From the NCBI RefSeq assembly GCF_003086295.3, contig NC_092043.1:51240598-51304597 (forward strand): 64,000 bases of DNA, in the 5' to 3' direction. Shown here piece after piece: positions 46,604 through 58,589 of this stretch (the stretch's first letter is position 1; every line of letters begins with the position of its first letter). Below the pieces are notes generated by a model, which saw nothing but the letters and a program-made list of their open reading frames with translations, was not told the origin of the DNA and searched no databases. The DNA is from Arachis hypogaea (taxonomy: Eukaryota; Streptophyta; Magnoliopsida; Fabales; Fabaceae). A program made the translations under genes and the position numbers.

Positions 46604-49192
46604 CCATAATCAAATAATATTTAGCAACCTCACAAAACTAGGAAGAAATTAATCACATTATTTCTAATAGATACTTGATAAGGAGAGAATTAAAACAAAG
46701 TCATGCAATTGAAGGCATAAAAGGAACCGAGAGAAAAGGAACCTGGGTTTGCAGAGGCAGCAAGGAGCGACGGCGTAGTGTCAACGCAAGAACAAGTGCA
46801 GAGAACAGCGCAACCCAGAGCAAGGAAGGAGAGGTTGAAGAGTTATTTTCTTATATAGAGTCAGCAAGCTAATCCTCTCTTTAACTCTTCTCATTTTTCT
46901 GGTAAGGAAGGAGTTGGATGAGGAAGGTAAGGAGTAGGGTCTGCATATCATCCCCAACTCTATATTGCTACATGTGTCCGAGACAAGAGGAAAGTGTATT
47001 GCACAGGTTGAGGAATTGTTTTGGCAAAGAAGTAGGGGATTGAATTGAAGAAAATCCGAAAGAGGAATTAGGTGAAGATAACACCTCAAAATGGAGAGAT
47101 TAAAGGAGACACTGCTGCCCATCTTTGCCACAGTTCCGGCGATACTGGAAGAAGTAAGGCACGTCAAAGAAGCAGGACACGTTGCTGCTGCTACTCCGGC
47201 GCCGATGAAATGCGGCCTAGACACACGGAAGTAATACCTTTCTTAGAGAGAAGCTACACGAGGATCCATCTTCTTCCTCTCTAAGGGTTTTCTTCTTAAC
47301 TCTGGGCCTGAAGCCTCATAATGTACCAAAAAGCAAGTATTTTTATGAGTGTACATCCAAAAAATATTATGAGCTATATATCCATATTCTTACTAAAAAA
47401 ATATGTTACTATTTATTTAAAATATAAAAGCCCAATTTTTTTTAATAACTTTTTTAATAAATTTTGAATGCAATGACAATAATGTAACTATTTATCTATA
47501 TGAAATTTTAAACTCTCAAATATATAATAACTATCAACTCAATCTTCTAAATAACTAACATTCTCTTCAATTTAGCTTCAAATTATTAACAAAGCTCAGG
47601 TATTACCTAAAAAATTATTAACTCAAGAATTATATTTAAACCAAATACACTCGTGTGCGTTCATTTGGTGTTCCTACGCCTGCTAACTTAATCTAATTCT
47701 AATACATAGTTTGTTTTCACTTTTATTTATGCTAAGATAATATAGCTTAACCTAACCATTAGTCCATTGAGATAAAAACAAAAAAAAAAACAAAAAACAA
47801 AACATAGCTAAAATTAGTAAATTGAAGATTACGTTTAAGGACAGAAATACTATATTGTGATATTGAAATATTAAAGAAGTCCTCTATTAGTTCGTTTCAT
47901 CTAACTAAAATAAAAGGCTAAGTGAAGATTGTATAAAATTTAGTACTCAAAAGTTATTAACAAATTAAAAATATGTTATTTATATAATAAAAAGTCAAAT
48001 AATATACATGTTGAATTTGGAGATTAAAATATTAGTATAGTTATACACATAAATAACTAATTTCATTTATAGGATGTAAAAATGAAGTTAGAGTATATCA
48101 TCGAAATATTAAATTGACAATAAAAAATATAATTACTGAATACTGTTAAAGAACTTATAATGTAAGAAATAACTTACTTCTATAATGCATATTTTACACA
48201 TAAGTAGGAACACAATGAACATAAAACCATACATGGTAAATTTTTATTAAAGGACTTAAGATTTGTTGGATGAATATTCGAAATTGTGAAAAAAAAAGGT
48301 AAATTATTGCATCTCTTATTCCTTTGTGAGCTTTTCTAACTTTTTCAGTTTTCTCTTCAGTTAGTGTCCTTCTTTCTTTGCTTAGGATCCAATCAGCCAT
48401 TTTTTCCAAAAAAAAAAATGACAAATAATTAAAAACATTAAAGGGAACATTAGTTCTAATTAAATATAAAGAGAAAAATTACAAAAATTTTAAATCTTGT
48501 ATAAAAAGATAATAATATACATTAATGATATAAAGATTCGAATTAAAAATTACTTAAAAAATATATAGTTAAAATGTTATATACGGTAATAAATATAGCA
48601 CACTGAAGTGCCCTGGAATAACAGGGATGGTATGAACTTTCATGATGTGAATGCACTTTCCTATCTCAGTCTATCGATTAAAGCAAGTGTGTTTCAGACT
48701 TCAAAAGTAGAAAAGCAATTGAATAATGATTTCATTAATTAAACCATATCCAAGACTTGGTCATATGAACATAACTCATATCAAAGAATTTGGAACCATC
48801 ATTTAAGATCCTACTTTACAAAAATATATTGTTCAACTATATCTTTTTATCAATAAATTTAGTTTCAACAGTTGTAATCATAAATGATCATATGTTATTA
48901 AAATAAGAAGTTTTCTTAGTCTAACATGAAGAAAAAAACCAATTAAGATTGCAAGGGACTCTAGTTGTAACGTATCTAAATGGTCACTTTTTATTAACCA
49001 AGAACATAGAAGGGAACAAAAAGAGAGATATGCCTTTTTTTTAAAGAAATATAAATACCAACTTAGGCAAAAACGCACCATTTAGACAACACAATAGGAC
49101 ACATACATAAGAAAGTTGAAAAAAAAAGGGCACAATTTTTTTTCCCTTTATTTTCTTACATTGTTGTCTGATTTAGGAATAAAAGAATGTAC
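46604..49192. other. Leader of the Ptta-type gene and AT-rich spacer
   Basis: 46660-47335 resembles 28600-29180 of copy A and is the leader/upstream part of the element; it includes a GC-rich leader with short overlapping frames at 46730-47230. Beyond about 47400 the sequence is AT-rich. The only open frame of note is on the minus strand at 48424-48300 (KMADWILSKERRTLTEEKTE, then KVRKAHKGIRDAI), with no family recognised. I see nothing else in 47400-49190. Confidence 0.4.
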
Positions 49193-49310
49193 CTTGGTAA
49201 GAAGAGGATTTGAGGAGCCTTTCAATAAGCTTTCTATCCATGAGGCTGTCATCAACCACCAACACATGAAATTGTTGTGACTTTCTAGAAATTGCAACAA
49301 CCATCCTCAT
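49193..49310 (-). pseudogene. Type-A response regulator (ARR) first-exon fragment
   Basis: The minus-strand frame starts at an ATG and reads [20 protein letters not shown], then KSSSYQ, ending at a GGTACAT donor. This is the N-terminus of the receiver domain of plant type-A cytokinin response regulators, including the acidic Asp pair. The exon that would hold the phospho-acceptor Asp was not found in the next kilobase downstream on that strand. It is probably a gene fragment; a very long first intron leading out of view cannot be excluded. Confidence 0.65.
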
Positions 49311-50472
49311 TATGCTTCTGTGAGAAAGGAGATAACATCTAATAAAAAAAAATTGAAATTACAATAACCTGACTAAAATTCTATTATAATTTTTTGTACT
49401 TAACTAAATACTTAATTTATCTAATAAATAAATAATTATTTAATTGGCGGAAGAGAACCAAGGTCTTAAGTTATAGGATTTTTTAAAAAATAAGTATTTT
49501 AACATACGAATAAAAAAATTCAAAGCTAATTTTTCTCGTAGAGAAAACTCTACTTAATTAAATACTAATGAAGAAAATCCTACAAAGTTAATGCATTGCT
49601 AGTCATTAAAGTCTCTAGTCCATAAACATGAAACCAAAACATTACCACAATCGCACACGTGTACACACACAACAAAGGACACAAAGAACTTTTGGACTTC
49701 GTTGGCAATCCATTCAATCAATTTTGGCTTTTATTTTTAATTTTGAAATACAAAATTATAGGGCACAATTTGTTATTAAACCACACAGTAAAAAATTGCA
49801 CCAAGCAATTTTTTCTTCCCTGACCAGGACAGAAATCACAGAGATATTTTTTCTTCCCCTCATATATGTGAATTCTCCAATCTGCTGCTATACAAAAACT
49901 AATTTACGTAATTTAATTGGATTTTTTAAAATTTTAACTTTTAATTTAATAAAAAATACTTATATCAATAAAAAATTAATTAAAAGACAAACTTGACTTA
50001 CATTAATATTAATATATTTTGTAAAACAAATTTAGACACTTGAGTTTTTGAAAAACTTCATTAACATATACATGATCTCTTTAGGCATCATTTTGAATAT
50101 TAACCATTTTTCTTTTTTCTATTGTTTGAGAACTTTGAATGGATTGTTACAAATTAATCCATCTATAAACTTGGACTGATATTACACTGTGTAGAATCAA
50201 ACAGATGTCCAAAGAAGTACAAAAAAGTGAACAGGAAAAAAAAAGGAGAGAAATAAATCAGTCCTAATGTTAGATATATATAATTAAAAGGCTAATTAAT
50301 ACCTTGTCTTATAGTCTTTAAGATTTCTTTACAAAATCACATATAAAATCATATTCTTTCTCTATATATAAATTTATTTCTTCAAAAATGCTAAATAGTA
50401 TCCTATCATCATGCATCATCTCAAAAGCAAAAAAGATAGTCTAAAATAAATGATATATGTATTTTAATTTTA
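49311..50472. other. Spacer between the ARR fragment and composite copy 2
   Basis: AT-rich DNA with the 122-residue plus-strand frame 49628-49996, which has no domain or composition typical of a gene. It may include the upstream region of the ARR fragment. Nothing else recognised. Confidence 0.4.
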
Positions 50473-50596
50473 GGATATTTTAAATTTGTATTAAAATAAT
50501 AATATTATAAACAAAAGTGAACAACTTCCAAGGTGATAATGATAAACAGGGGAAAAAAAAGGAACATAGAGCATAGAGGAATGGCTTACCTGACCT

Positions 50597-50860
50597 GAAA
50601 TTGAAGATGGCACCAACAGTTACTATTTCACTGCTTCTCAATATGAGTTCTCTTTAAACAGGTACAAAGATTTCAACTTCAGAATTTCAGAAAATTGGCA
50701 TTCAAATTAAAGAGTTTTAATTCTTTAGCAAAGAGAAAACATAAAGTGGGAAAGAAGAGAACCTTCGCTTTTGGCTTGCGGTTGGTGTTGTTATTATTGT
50801 CGTCTTCATGATTATTATTAGTCTTCCATCTCATAGGAACATATTTGAACACCTAAAAAG
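50597..50860 (-). pseudogene. Unrecognised split gene fragment (copy 2)
   Basis: Paralogue of 34684-34955: FKYVPMRWKTNNNHEDDNNN then RKPKAK, and an ELILRSSEIVTVGAIFNF-like block. It is included because both copies keep the frame. No function is proposed. Confidence 0.4.
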
Positions 50861-51590
50861 ACTAATTGTAATTTCTAAGCACCTTGGTTTGTGTTTTCTC
50901 ATTTTCCCTTGTTAGTGCCATCGAAGAATTATATGGTTCTCTATCCTAAAAAATGAGACTATAAAGATGGTCATTAATCACCCTCATAAATTGACTTGCA
51001 GCTTTGTAGTTACAACTTACACCAAATATCATAATGTCCTCCTATTTGCTGTGAGTTTGATTGCAAAGAAATTAATCAATCTCGTCCGTGAGAGATACAA
51101 ACTTTAGCATTACCGTCTAAGACATTTCAAAATTACAGAATCAAATAAACCTAGCAAACAAAAAACACTGAAATTGAAGAAAATGTTAAAAATAAAAACA
51201 ATCAAACATAATTCCCAGTAGCAGAAGAAAATTGAAGAAAAATTTTGAATTAACATATCACCTAATACATAGAAAAGGTTATACACAATCAAACAATTTC
51301 ATCATCTTGATTTCAACTACTAATAAAAAAAATAGGCAATCAAACAAAATATATCCATACTGTGACTTTCCAAGTTCTCTGACTTCATCAATTGTTGCAA
51401 CAACATCATCATCTGCATATTATTTTTCCCCACTTACTCACTGTTACTTTTTTCTTGCAAACAAAAGTATTTTCTCACAGCTAGAAAGCCTTCATCTGCG
51501 CCCCCATGTTCCTGTAGCTCTTCAAAAACCCGAACAGCACCTTGTTGAATGCCGCCAGCTCCTATGCCGTTATCACAGGTATTCCATCGT

Positions 51591-52030
51591 CTTTGGGCGG
51601 CGCCCTCATCCGCTGCAGAATCTCTGCCGAGAAATCTCCGGCACCCTGTAGAAGACCCCTTCCACTCACTCAATGCCGCCCACGCCCTTGTTCAGCCTCC
51701 TTGCTATGCCTTCCACGTGCCCATACATTGAGTAAAATACGATGAAGATCCTCAGCCTCCCCGCGCCGGTAGCAGCGGCGGCCACCCTATACGACGACGC
51801 TTGGGCATTTTTGGTAGTGTCATCTGTGGAAGTGTTGTCACGGGGATCGATGGGGTCCGAAACATTACGGCAGCAGCAGAAGAGGGAGAATCGCCGGCGA
51901 CATGTAGTGATCGAGTTGAGATTTGAATCTGAGAGTGAAGCAAAATTGGATATGTGAGAGTGAGAGAGAGAGAAATGAAAAATTTGGAATTGGTAGAGTA
52001 AGATTCGAAATTTGAACTTACCAGAATATT
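51591..52030. repeat. 440-bp tandem duplication, unit 1 (FQR-like 5' part)
   Basis: Begins CTTTGGGCGGCGCCCTCATC and ends CCAGAATATT. It is nearly identical to 52031-52490. A GGA-to-TGA difference after the GGIE codons makes this unit nonsense where unit 2 is open. Confidence 0.93.
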
Positions 52031-52389
52031 CTTTGGGCGGCGCCCTCATCCGCTGCAGAATCTCTGCCGAGAAATCTCCGGCACCCTGTAGAAGACCCCT
52101 TCCACTCCCTCAATGCCGCCCACGCCCTTGTTCAGCCTCCTTGCTATGCCTTCCACGTGCCCATACATTGAGTAAAATACGATGAAGATCCTCAGCCTCC
52201 CCGCGCCGGTAGCAGCGGCGGCCACCCTATACGATGACGCTTGGGCATTTTTGGTAGTGTCGTCTGTGGAGGTGTTGTCACGGGCATCGATGGGGTCCGA
52301 AACATTCCAGCAGCAGCAGAAAAGGGAGAATCGCCGGCGACATGTAGTGATCGAGTTGAGATTTGAATCTGAGAGGGGAGCAAAATTGG

Positions 52390-52436
<47 letters not shown>

Positions 52437-52490
52437 GAAAAATTTGGAATTGGTAGAGTAAGATTCGAAATTTGAACTTACCAGAATATT
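52031..52490. repeat. 460-bp tandem duplication, unit 2
   Basis: Same borders as unit 1 plus an expanded GA tract. The few base differences imply a recent duplication. Confidence 0.93.
52394..52433. repeat. (GA)n microsatellite, expanded in unit 2
   Basis: About 20 GA units; the corresponding place in unit 1 (about 51956-51974) has GAGAGTGAGAGAGAGAGA. This accounts for most of the 20-base size difference between the units. Confidence 0.93.
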
Positions 52491-53142
52491 CTGCAAGTTG
52501 CCGCTCAATCAGATATCCAACCCCTTTTTTTAGAATCAAATTTGGGTGGAAAAATTAATTGGGATTGCTGCAGCAACATCTTCCTTCAATCTGTTGGGTA
52601 AAACAATTCTTCAACCCTTTCATCTTCACAGTTCTCCACCCGTGTTTGAATTTCACAGTGGAGTAAATCAGTTGCCAATATGGGGTTAAGCCGACTCAAC
52701 CAATCAGAGCAAAGTATCATTAGTTAATCCCATCGTTTTGGGATTGCTGATGTTCTAACGGGCTAAACACAACGGATAAAAGGAGACCTCTAAATTTGGG
52801 AGGAAAACTGCGGCTTCTTTTGCTCGTCTCATGGACTGGTGGTAGGAAAAGTGTATGTCATAAGGTGTTTTGTAATTAATAATGGAAAGGGAAGATAACA
52901 TTGTAATTTCCATAGCAAGGTGTTGAATTCAGAGTTGTGTTAAGCAAGAGAATGCAATATGTAAAATACTTAATGTAATTATAAGAATGACTAATAGGTA
53001 GAACTAACATTAATATAAACATATAATTTTTTAAAACCATTAATTGCATAATGGCATAATGGCATTTGAAACACATTAATGAAACCATACAAACAACATA
53101 TCGGAAAAAATGCATAACCTAATAATAAGGGTCTATCTTTAG

Positions 53143-54761
53143 CAAGGTTCTGAAAACTAGACCAGTTATCGAACTGTTTTGGTCACTGGTTCATTGGTTT
53201 ACTGATTCAACCGGTTCAACCGTAGTCTAATCGAAAAACCGTTTTATAATAAAATAATAAATAAATTATAAATAAAAGCCTAACACATACTTGTAGTCTA
53301 ATACAAACTTAGTCATTCCACACATAAGAAAATCATCACCATCTATAGCAAAATGCTGCAATTCCAATCACTGAATACTATTCAATAGGTCAACACTATT
53401 CAAACAAAATGCAACTCTAATCATTTAATAAGTTAATACTGTACAATCTTACAACTGAGTAGCAAGACCTCTTCTACAATTAAGCTCAACCTAATCACTG
53501 AACCAAACCTTCTCAAAACATAACAATTATCAAAATTTATCACAACTAAATTCATCTAACAAACAGCTCAAAACTCCAGGCCAACAACAAACACCAACTA
53601 ACATAGGCAACAAAGATCAAAGATATCATCAAATTGAAAAATAAAATAAAACAAAATAACGTTCATAAGAGTAATGGATTTAAGGTGAATCGAAGAGCTT
53701 CATCTAATATGTCTTCTCCATGAATCCTAAGATGTGAGGCTTCATATAAGCTTAAGAGTCATCAACATTTGTGGCAAATTTTTCATTGAAACTAATAGCA
53801 TAAAACAGCAAGTTAATACTATCATTCATAACGGAAACTAATAAATCATTCACAAAATTAAAAACAGCAGCAGCACCGCCAGAAAATTTATAGCAGCACT
53901 GCATTCAGCAACAAAATTTATCATTCAACAACAAACAGCATTTGATTTGATTTCAATTTTAGCATTCAGCAACAAACATAACAAAACAGTAACAAGTAAT
54001 CCCTATTCACAATAAACCTGAAATCAATAAAGCTAACAGAGCATAATCCCTAATTACAAAACAGCAACAAGTAATCCCTAATCCCTAATCCATTCTTAGC
54101 AGCAGCAAGAAAATTTCAACAAAAATTTCAGGAATTAAGAGCAGCAGCACAAAATCAATTATTTGATTTTCATTAATCCATTCACAATTTCACATTCAAA
54201 AATCAGCATACGAAGCATAGAAGGAAGAGAAGAACCGAAGAAGTAAAAGCAGTGTCACTAACCGTCGACGGAGACACGGACGGCGAGTGGCGAGACAACG
54301 GCGAGTGGCGACACGGCGGCGAGCTGTTCCAAGCCTCGAACAGAGAAGCCAGGGAGGACGGGGACAAGGGGAAGGAGGACGCCGAGCTACAAGAGAGGGC
54401 CTGGGCAACAAAAAGGGACGCGGAGGCGCTGACAGCACGGACGGCGGCGGCACTGCAGCAGAACCGTTGCAAGGAGAACCTAGGGTTTTGGTTGGGTGAT
54501 TTTCAACTTTGCTTGAGAGTTTAGAAGGATAGTTTGACGAACCGGGGTGTGTGTTGGGGGAAGGGGGGTGAGCGAGAGAGAAGCTGAACGTTGGTTTTAT
54601 TTCGTTTTAAATAAAAATCAAAACGGCACGTTTAATAAGAACCGGCCGGTTTCTAGCCTGTTCAACGGTTTTTGAAAGAACGGTTATTAACAGCGGATCG
54701 GACCTTTTTTTCGCTTGTTTCCAGTTGGACTGGTCGGTCTGGTTCGGTTTTAAGAACATTG
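53143..54761. mobile_element. CCGG-rich hAT-like element E2 (copy 2)
   Basis: Paralogue of 35805-37457 with the same ends and the same flanks (ATCTTTAG / GTCTTTAA), so it was inserted before the segment was duplicated. The GC-rich block is at 54240-54480. Confidence 0.7.
53680..53796 (-). pseudogene. Terpene synthase fragment inside E2 (copy 2), frameshifted
   Basis: The same TPS block as at 36342-36456. At about 53760 the sequence GAGTCATCAAC replaces GAGTCCCTCAAC, one base shorter, breaking the frame in the middle of the LLSLYEAS segment. Confidence 0.75.
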
Positions 54762-54996
54762 GTCTTTAATAAGCTTAAATCTTTTGAGCTTTTCTAATAT
54801 GCACAAAATATAAATTATAAATATACCTCTTATAGAGATTTAATAGGCTCTGTCTTTGGTAAGCTAAACTCTTTCGAGCTTATCCAATATGCACAAAATA
54901 TAAATTATAAGTATGCCTCGAATGGAGATTTAATAATAATTATTATATTTTTATATTTACCACATATTCTTAAATTCAACTAATGAAATCCTAAAC

Positions 54997-56192
54997 CAAT
55001 GTTCTGAAAACCGATTTGAACTGGTTTGTCGAACCGGTTGAACCGGTAACCACCGTCAAATACGGTTCGGACAGAAGACAAAACCTCCAAATTTGAAAAT
55101 CGAAGTTGGCTTGCCGAACTTGCCGAGAACCAGTTAGTCAAACCGAACTACGACTCGGCCGGTTTTTGAAATTTGGCCAAAATGCTGCGTTTCGCATGTT
55201 GAAAGGGCCAAAGGGAACCCTAGTCACCCATAGAGGCATAGACCCACTCACCCCTCTCCTCTCTCGAGCCTCCATTCTCACCTCTCATGTCTCCGGTCTC
55301 CACTCTTATTTTCCACTAACGGGCAGAAGCAACATTCACTTCGAGCTTCCGTCGCAACTTCCGTGCAGCCACCACCGCCATCGCAACATCCGTTGAGACA
55401 ACGTCAGCCAGCTCTGTTCATGCAGCCACAAATCGTCGTGAAGTCTGCCTTTGAAAATCGCAACCACCGCCATCGCCACTTTTCGTTGCGCAGTGTCTTC
55501 CTGCCGGCGCCAGCTCTGTTCGACCCTTCCACCACTTCAACCATTGTCTTGCCTCTTACCAGCCATTGTCCCCGCCCGGTTTGTATTTTTTCAGGTTTTC
55601 AGATTCTAAACCTAGGTATAAATTTTATTTGTTGAAATAATAATTGTTGATGCATGATTAATTGTTGAAGTTGATTGCTAGTTATTAGAATCTTTTTCAG
55701 ACACTTTTTGGAATGTTCTTCACCTCAAAAGTGATTAATTGTTTGTTCTAAACCTTGTTGTTGATTGCTTGAAGCATGATTAATTGTTGAAGCATTGATT
55801 AATTGTTGGTTCTAAACTTTGCTGTTGATAATTGATTAGTTTTTGCGTGCTAAACCTTGTCGTTGAGGCATTGATTAATTATTATATAATTGAATAATTG
55901 TTGAATAATTTTGGATAATTTGGATGTTGTTTGTTGAGATTATTGGATTGAAGTGGGTCGCTGTGATATTGAAATTGGATTGTATTATTATTGGTTTGTT
56001 GGTAATTTTTAGGTATGGATGATAATATAAATCAAGAACTACTTAGGTATGTGTTTATTTATATTTTATTTATTCTTTTATTATAAAACAGTTTCTTCAG
56101 TTCAACCATAGTTGAACCGATTGAACTTATAAACCAGTAAATCAGTAACTGAAATGGTTCGATGACCGGTTCGATTTTCATAAATAACCTTG
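54997..56192. mobile_element. CCGG-rich hAT-like element E3 (copy 2)
   Basis: Paralogue of 37694-38902. Flanks TCCTAAAC (54989-54996) and CCCTAAAG (56193-56200) agree at 6 of 8 positions, supporting a hAT-type duplication that has been lost in copy 1. Confidence 0.7.
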
Positions 56193-56246
56193 CCCTAAAG
56201 TTATCACACTCCAAATTCAGCCTCCAAACTCACCACCACGGTAAAC

Positions 56247-57278
56247 TGTTGTTCTAAAAATCGTAACGGACCGACCAATTCAACTGAATTAATAAAAAAC
56301 CAATCATTAAGCCGGTGTGGTAAGGCCTATAAACCGTATGACAAAAAACCTGTCACAGAATCGATTGAACTACTAGTTAACTGATGAATCGACAGAACCG
56401 GCCGGTTTTTTAAAGAGTTTTCGGTTCCGAAAAAACCCTCCAAAACTACATCGTTTTGTCTATAGAGAAAAAAAAAAAAAAAAAAACCCTAAAATCCTAA
56501 ATCCTCTCTTCTCTGAACCAAACTTTGAAATTGGGAGAAGAACCCTAGCCCCCAATCTGGCACCCACCGCAGCCCGCAGCCGCCGCAGCCCGTAGCTGCC
56601 GCAGCGATCACTCTCTCTCTCTTCGCCGAGCTCGCTGTCTCTGTGTTCGCCGGAGCCGGTGTCGCCTTCCTCTGTCGTCGCCGTCACTCGCCTTCCTCCT
56701 CGTTGGAAACGTTGCTTCACTTTGCCGTCTTCGCCTCTCGAAGATCTGCTTGGAGCTGTTGGCGTCGCAGTCTCCATTGTCATCGTCGTCAAGCCAGTCT
56801 CCTTCGAGCCCTCTCTGTCTCCTCCCTCTGTCCGATCTGAATTTCCTTCCTCCCTCGCCATCACTTTCCTTCCTCCTTCGTTGTCGGTAAGAGCTGTTGC
56901 TTCAATTTATGATGTTGCTAATTTTCTGAAATAATGGTTGATGGGTGATTTGAATGATTTTGTTGAATTTTGTTTGCTGAGTTAATTTTGTGGATGGGAT
57001 TCTGAGTTGGGTTTGATGGTTGATTTTAACGGTGGTTGTTAATTTTGTTAATTGTGTGTTCTGAGTTGGGGGTTGTTGGTGATATGATTCTGAATTTACT
57101 TTGGATGCTGAGTATGGATTCTTTGTTTGGTTTTTCTGTTTTTGAATTTTATGTAAGTTTGTTACTCTGAATTCTTTTTTGTGATTATTGAATTTGATCT
57201 TCTTGGTTCTAGTCTCCAAAAACAAGAAGTGTACGTTGTTGGCAAGAATGTCACTAGAGGTAAAGGAATTGCTCTGAG
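56247..57278. mobile_element. CCGG-rich hAT-like element E4 (copy 2), right end deleted
   Basis: The left flank CGGTAAAC (56239-56246) is kept. The element is cut at about 57278, where the sequence jumps to that found at 41953 in copy 1. The GC-rich leader-like exon (56530-56890) is well conserved with 39540-39870. Confidence 0.75.
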
Positions 57279-57904
57279 ATGATGATTTTGGGCATGATCA
57301 AATCAAATGGATATTGTGTATAATTAAGTATTCAAGTGAAGTGAGAAATTATTTTTTTCGGCAAGTAGCCAGAAAGTGTAAGATCATATGAAAATGTATT
57401 GTATTTGCTTCTTATTTGTTTCTGTGTATCAAAATATTCAATAATATCACGTGGTAATTGTTTTCTTCAGCATATTTAAATGCTTTATTAGTGTCCTTGA
57501 ATACAATTTGAGAGGAAAGCAGAAAAGGGGTTGGGTGTGATGTGATGAATAATAACTGTCAATATTGAATGATAAGATCAATAATAATTTTGGGTTGAAT
57601 GCCAAGTGATACTGTTCCTATCAGACATCAATAATCTCAAAAGTGTCACTGTAAAGGATAATGCCAAGTGACACTGTTCCCATCAGACATTAATATTTAC
57701 GTTCTTGTTTTGATTTTTTTTTTAAATAAAATAAAAATAAAAACTTTACTGAACCATTACATGAAATGAACATGTCTGACTCAGATTTCTTTCCCTAAAG
57801 CCATGAATAAAGAGCTAGAAAATTCAAAATATGAATTGAGTTCAAAAGCATGTACATCAACTAAATAATCTGAAAACTTTTATTCAAATAGTATAAATTG
57901 CAGT

Positions 57905-58210
57905 AAGCAATTAACTGTCTCAACTGAACTCTATTACAGAAATTGAATAAATCGTCAAGACTAGGGCCAGTAAATCCATCACAAGCACATTGTACTCTTC
58001 TTCTACGTCATACCATTTCACATTTGGGATCCCAGCTGTCAACAAACCAAAAATAGTTTAAGCTGAGTGATTAACATGAAGTCAATGAAAAGCAAAGAGC
58101 TCCAAAGAAAAAACAAAATTTCAGTATGATAGAAGATTATTTTCTCCTTGCAGTATTTTATACAGCTTTGATTCATAGAGCAATTGAGGGTGCTTGATTT
58201 TGACATTTTC
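57905..58210 (-). pseudogene. Casein kinase I fragment, two exons (copy 2)
   Basis: Paralogue of the 42.6-kb fragment, nearly identical, with the same exon borders (58210-58147 and 58035-about 57905) and the same missing base after VLVMDLL. The frameshift therefore predates the duplication. Confidence 0.85.
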
Positions 58211-58589
58211 CTGGATAAGAAAGAAAACCAAGACAATAGGAAGCTCGGTCAGACACACATGACTTATCCTTCAATAATTTAATTTTGCAACTAAAATATG
58301 CAGAAATCTTAAATTGCCATGCACTACAGCACCCCATAGCTCTAATATATCACTCTTAAAAAAAATTCTGCATATTCATTCTTTGGAAAGTCACTAAAAC
58401 ATTACAATTCTCCTAATTTCATCATAATCAAGAACATTAATAAGCAGTCAAGCTGTTTGAAGGAAAATTACTCATTCTTACATACATACATGGGTGCATA
58501 TCCGTCAATAATTAAATATCACATAACAAACAAAAATTAAGCAGTCGTAAATGCCGAAGAAGTGAGTGCACCGAACTCAATTGTGCGCT

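Larger units (their letters stand above)
51434..52540 (-). pseudogene. FQR/WrbA-like NAD(P)H quinone reductase fragment, internally duplicated
   Basis: Minus-strand frames read RLRIFIVFYSMYGHVEGIAR, RLNKGVGGIE, VEGVFYRVPE, then in a shifted frame AEILQRMRAPPKDDGIPVIT and, further on, MGAQMKAFL. This is the flavodoxin-fold N-terminus of plant FQR1/WrbA-like quinone reductases, including the FMN-phosphate loop SMYGHVE. Lesions: one frameshift after VPE, a TGA after GGIE in the proximal unit, and a TAG after PVIT. The region 51591-52490 is a tandem duplication of the 5' part. It is present only in composite copy 2. Confidence 0.8.

Noticed and set aside
48300..48424. Minus-strand frame KMADWILSKERRTL as an exon of the ARR gene
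   Set aside because: The sequence does not resemble any part of a response-regulator receiver domain and has no clear splice borders.
52182..52475. Plus-strand frame with repeated Arg-Glu
   Set aside because: It is the GA microsatellite read through, antisense to the FQR-like fragment.
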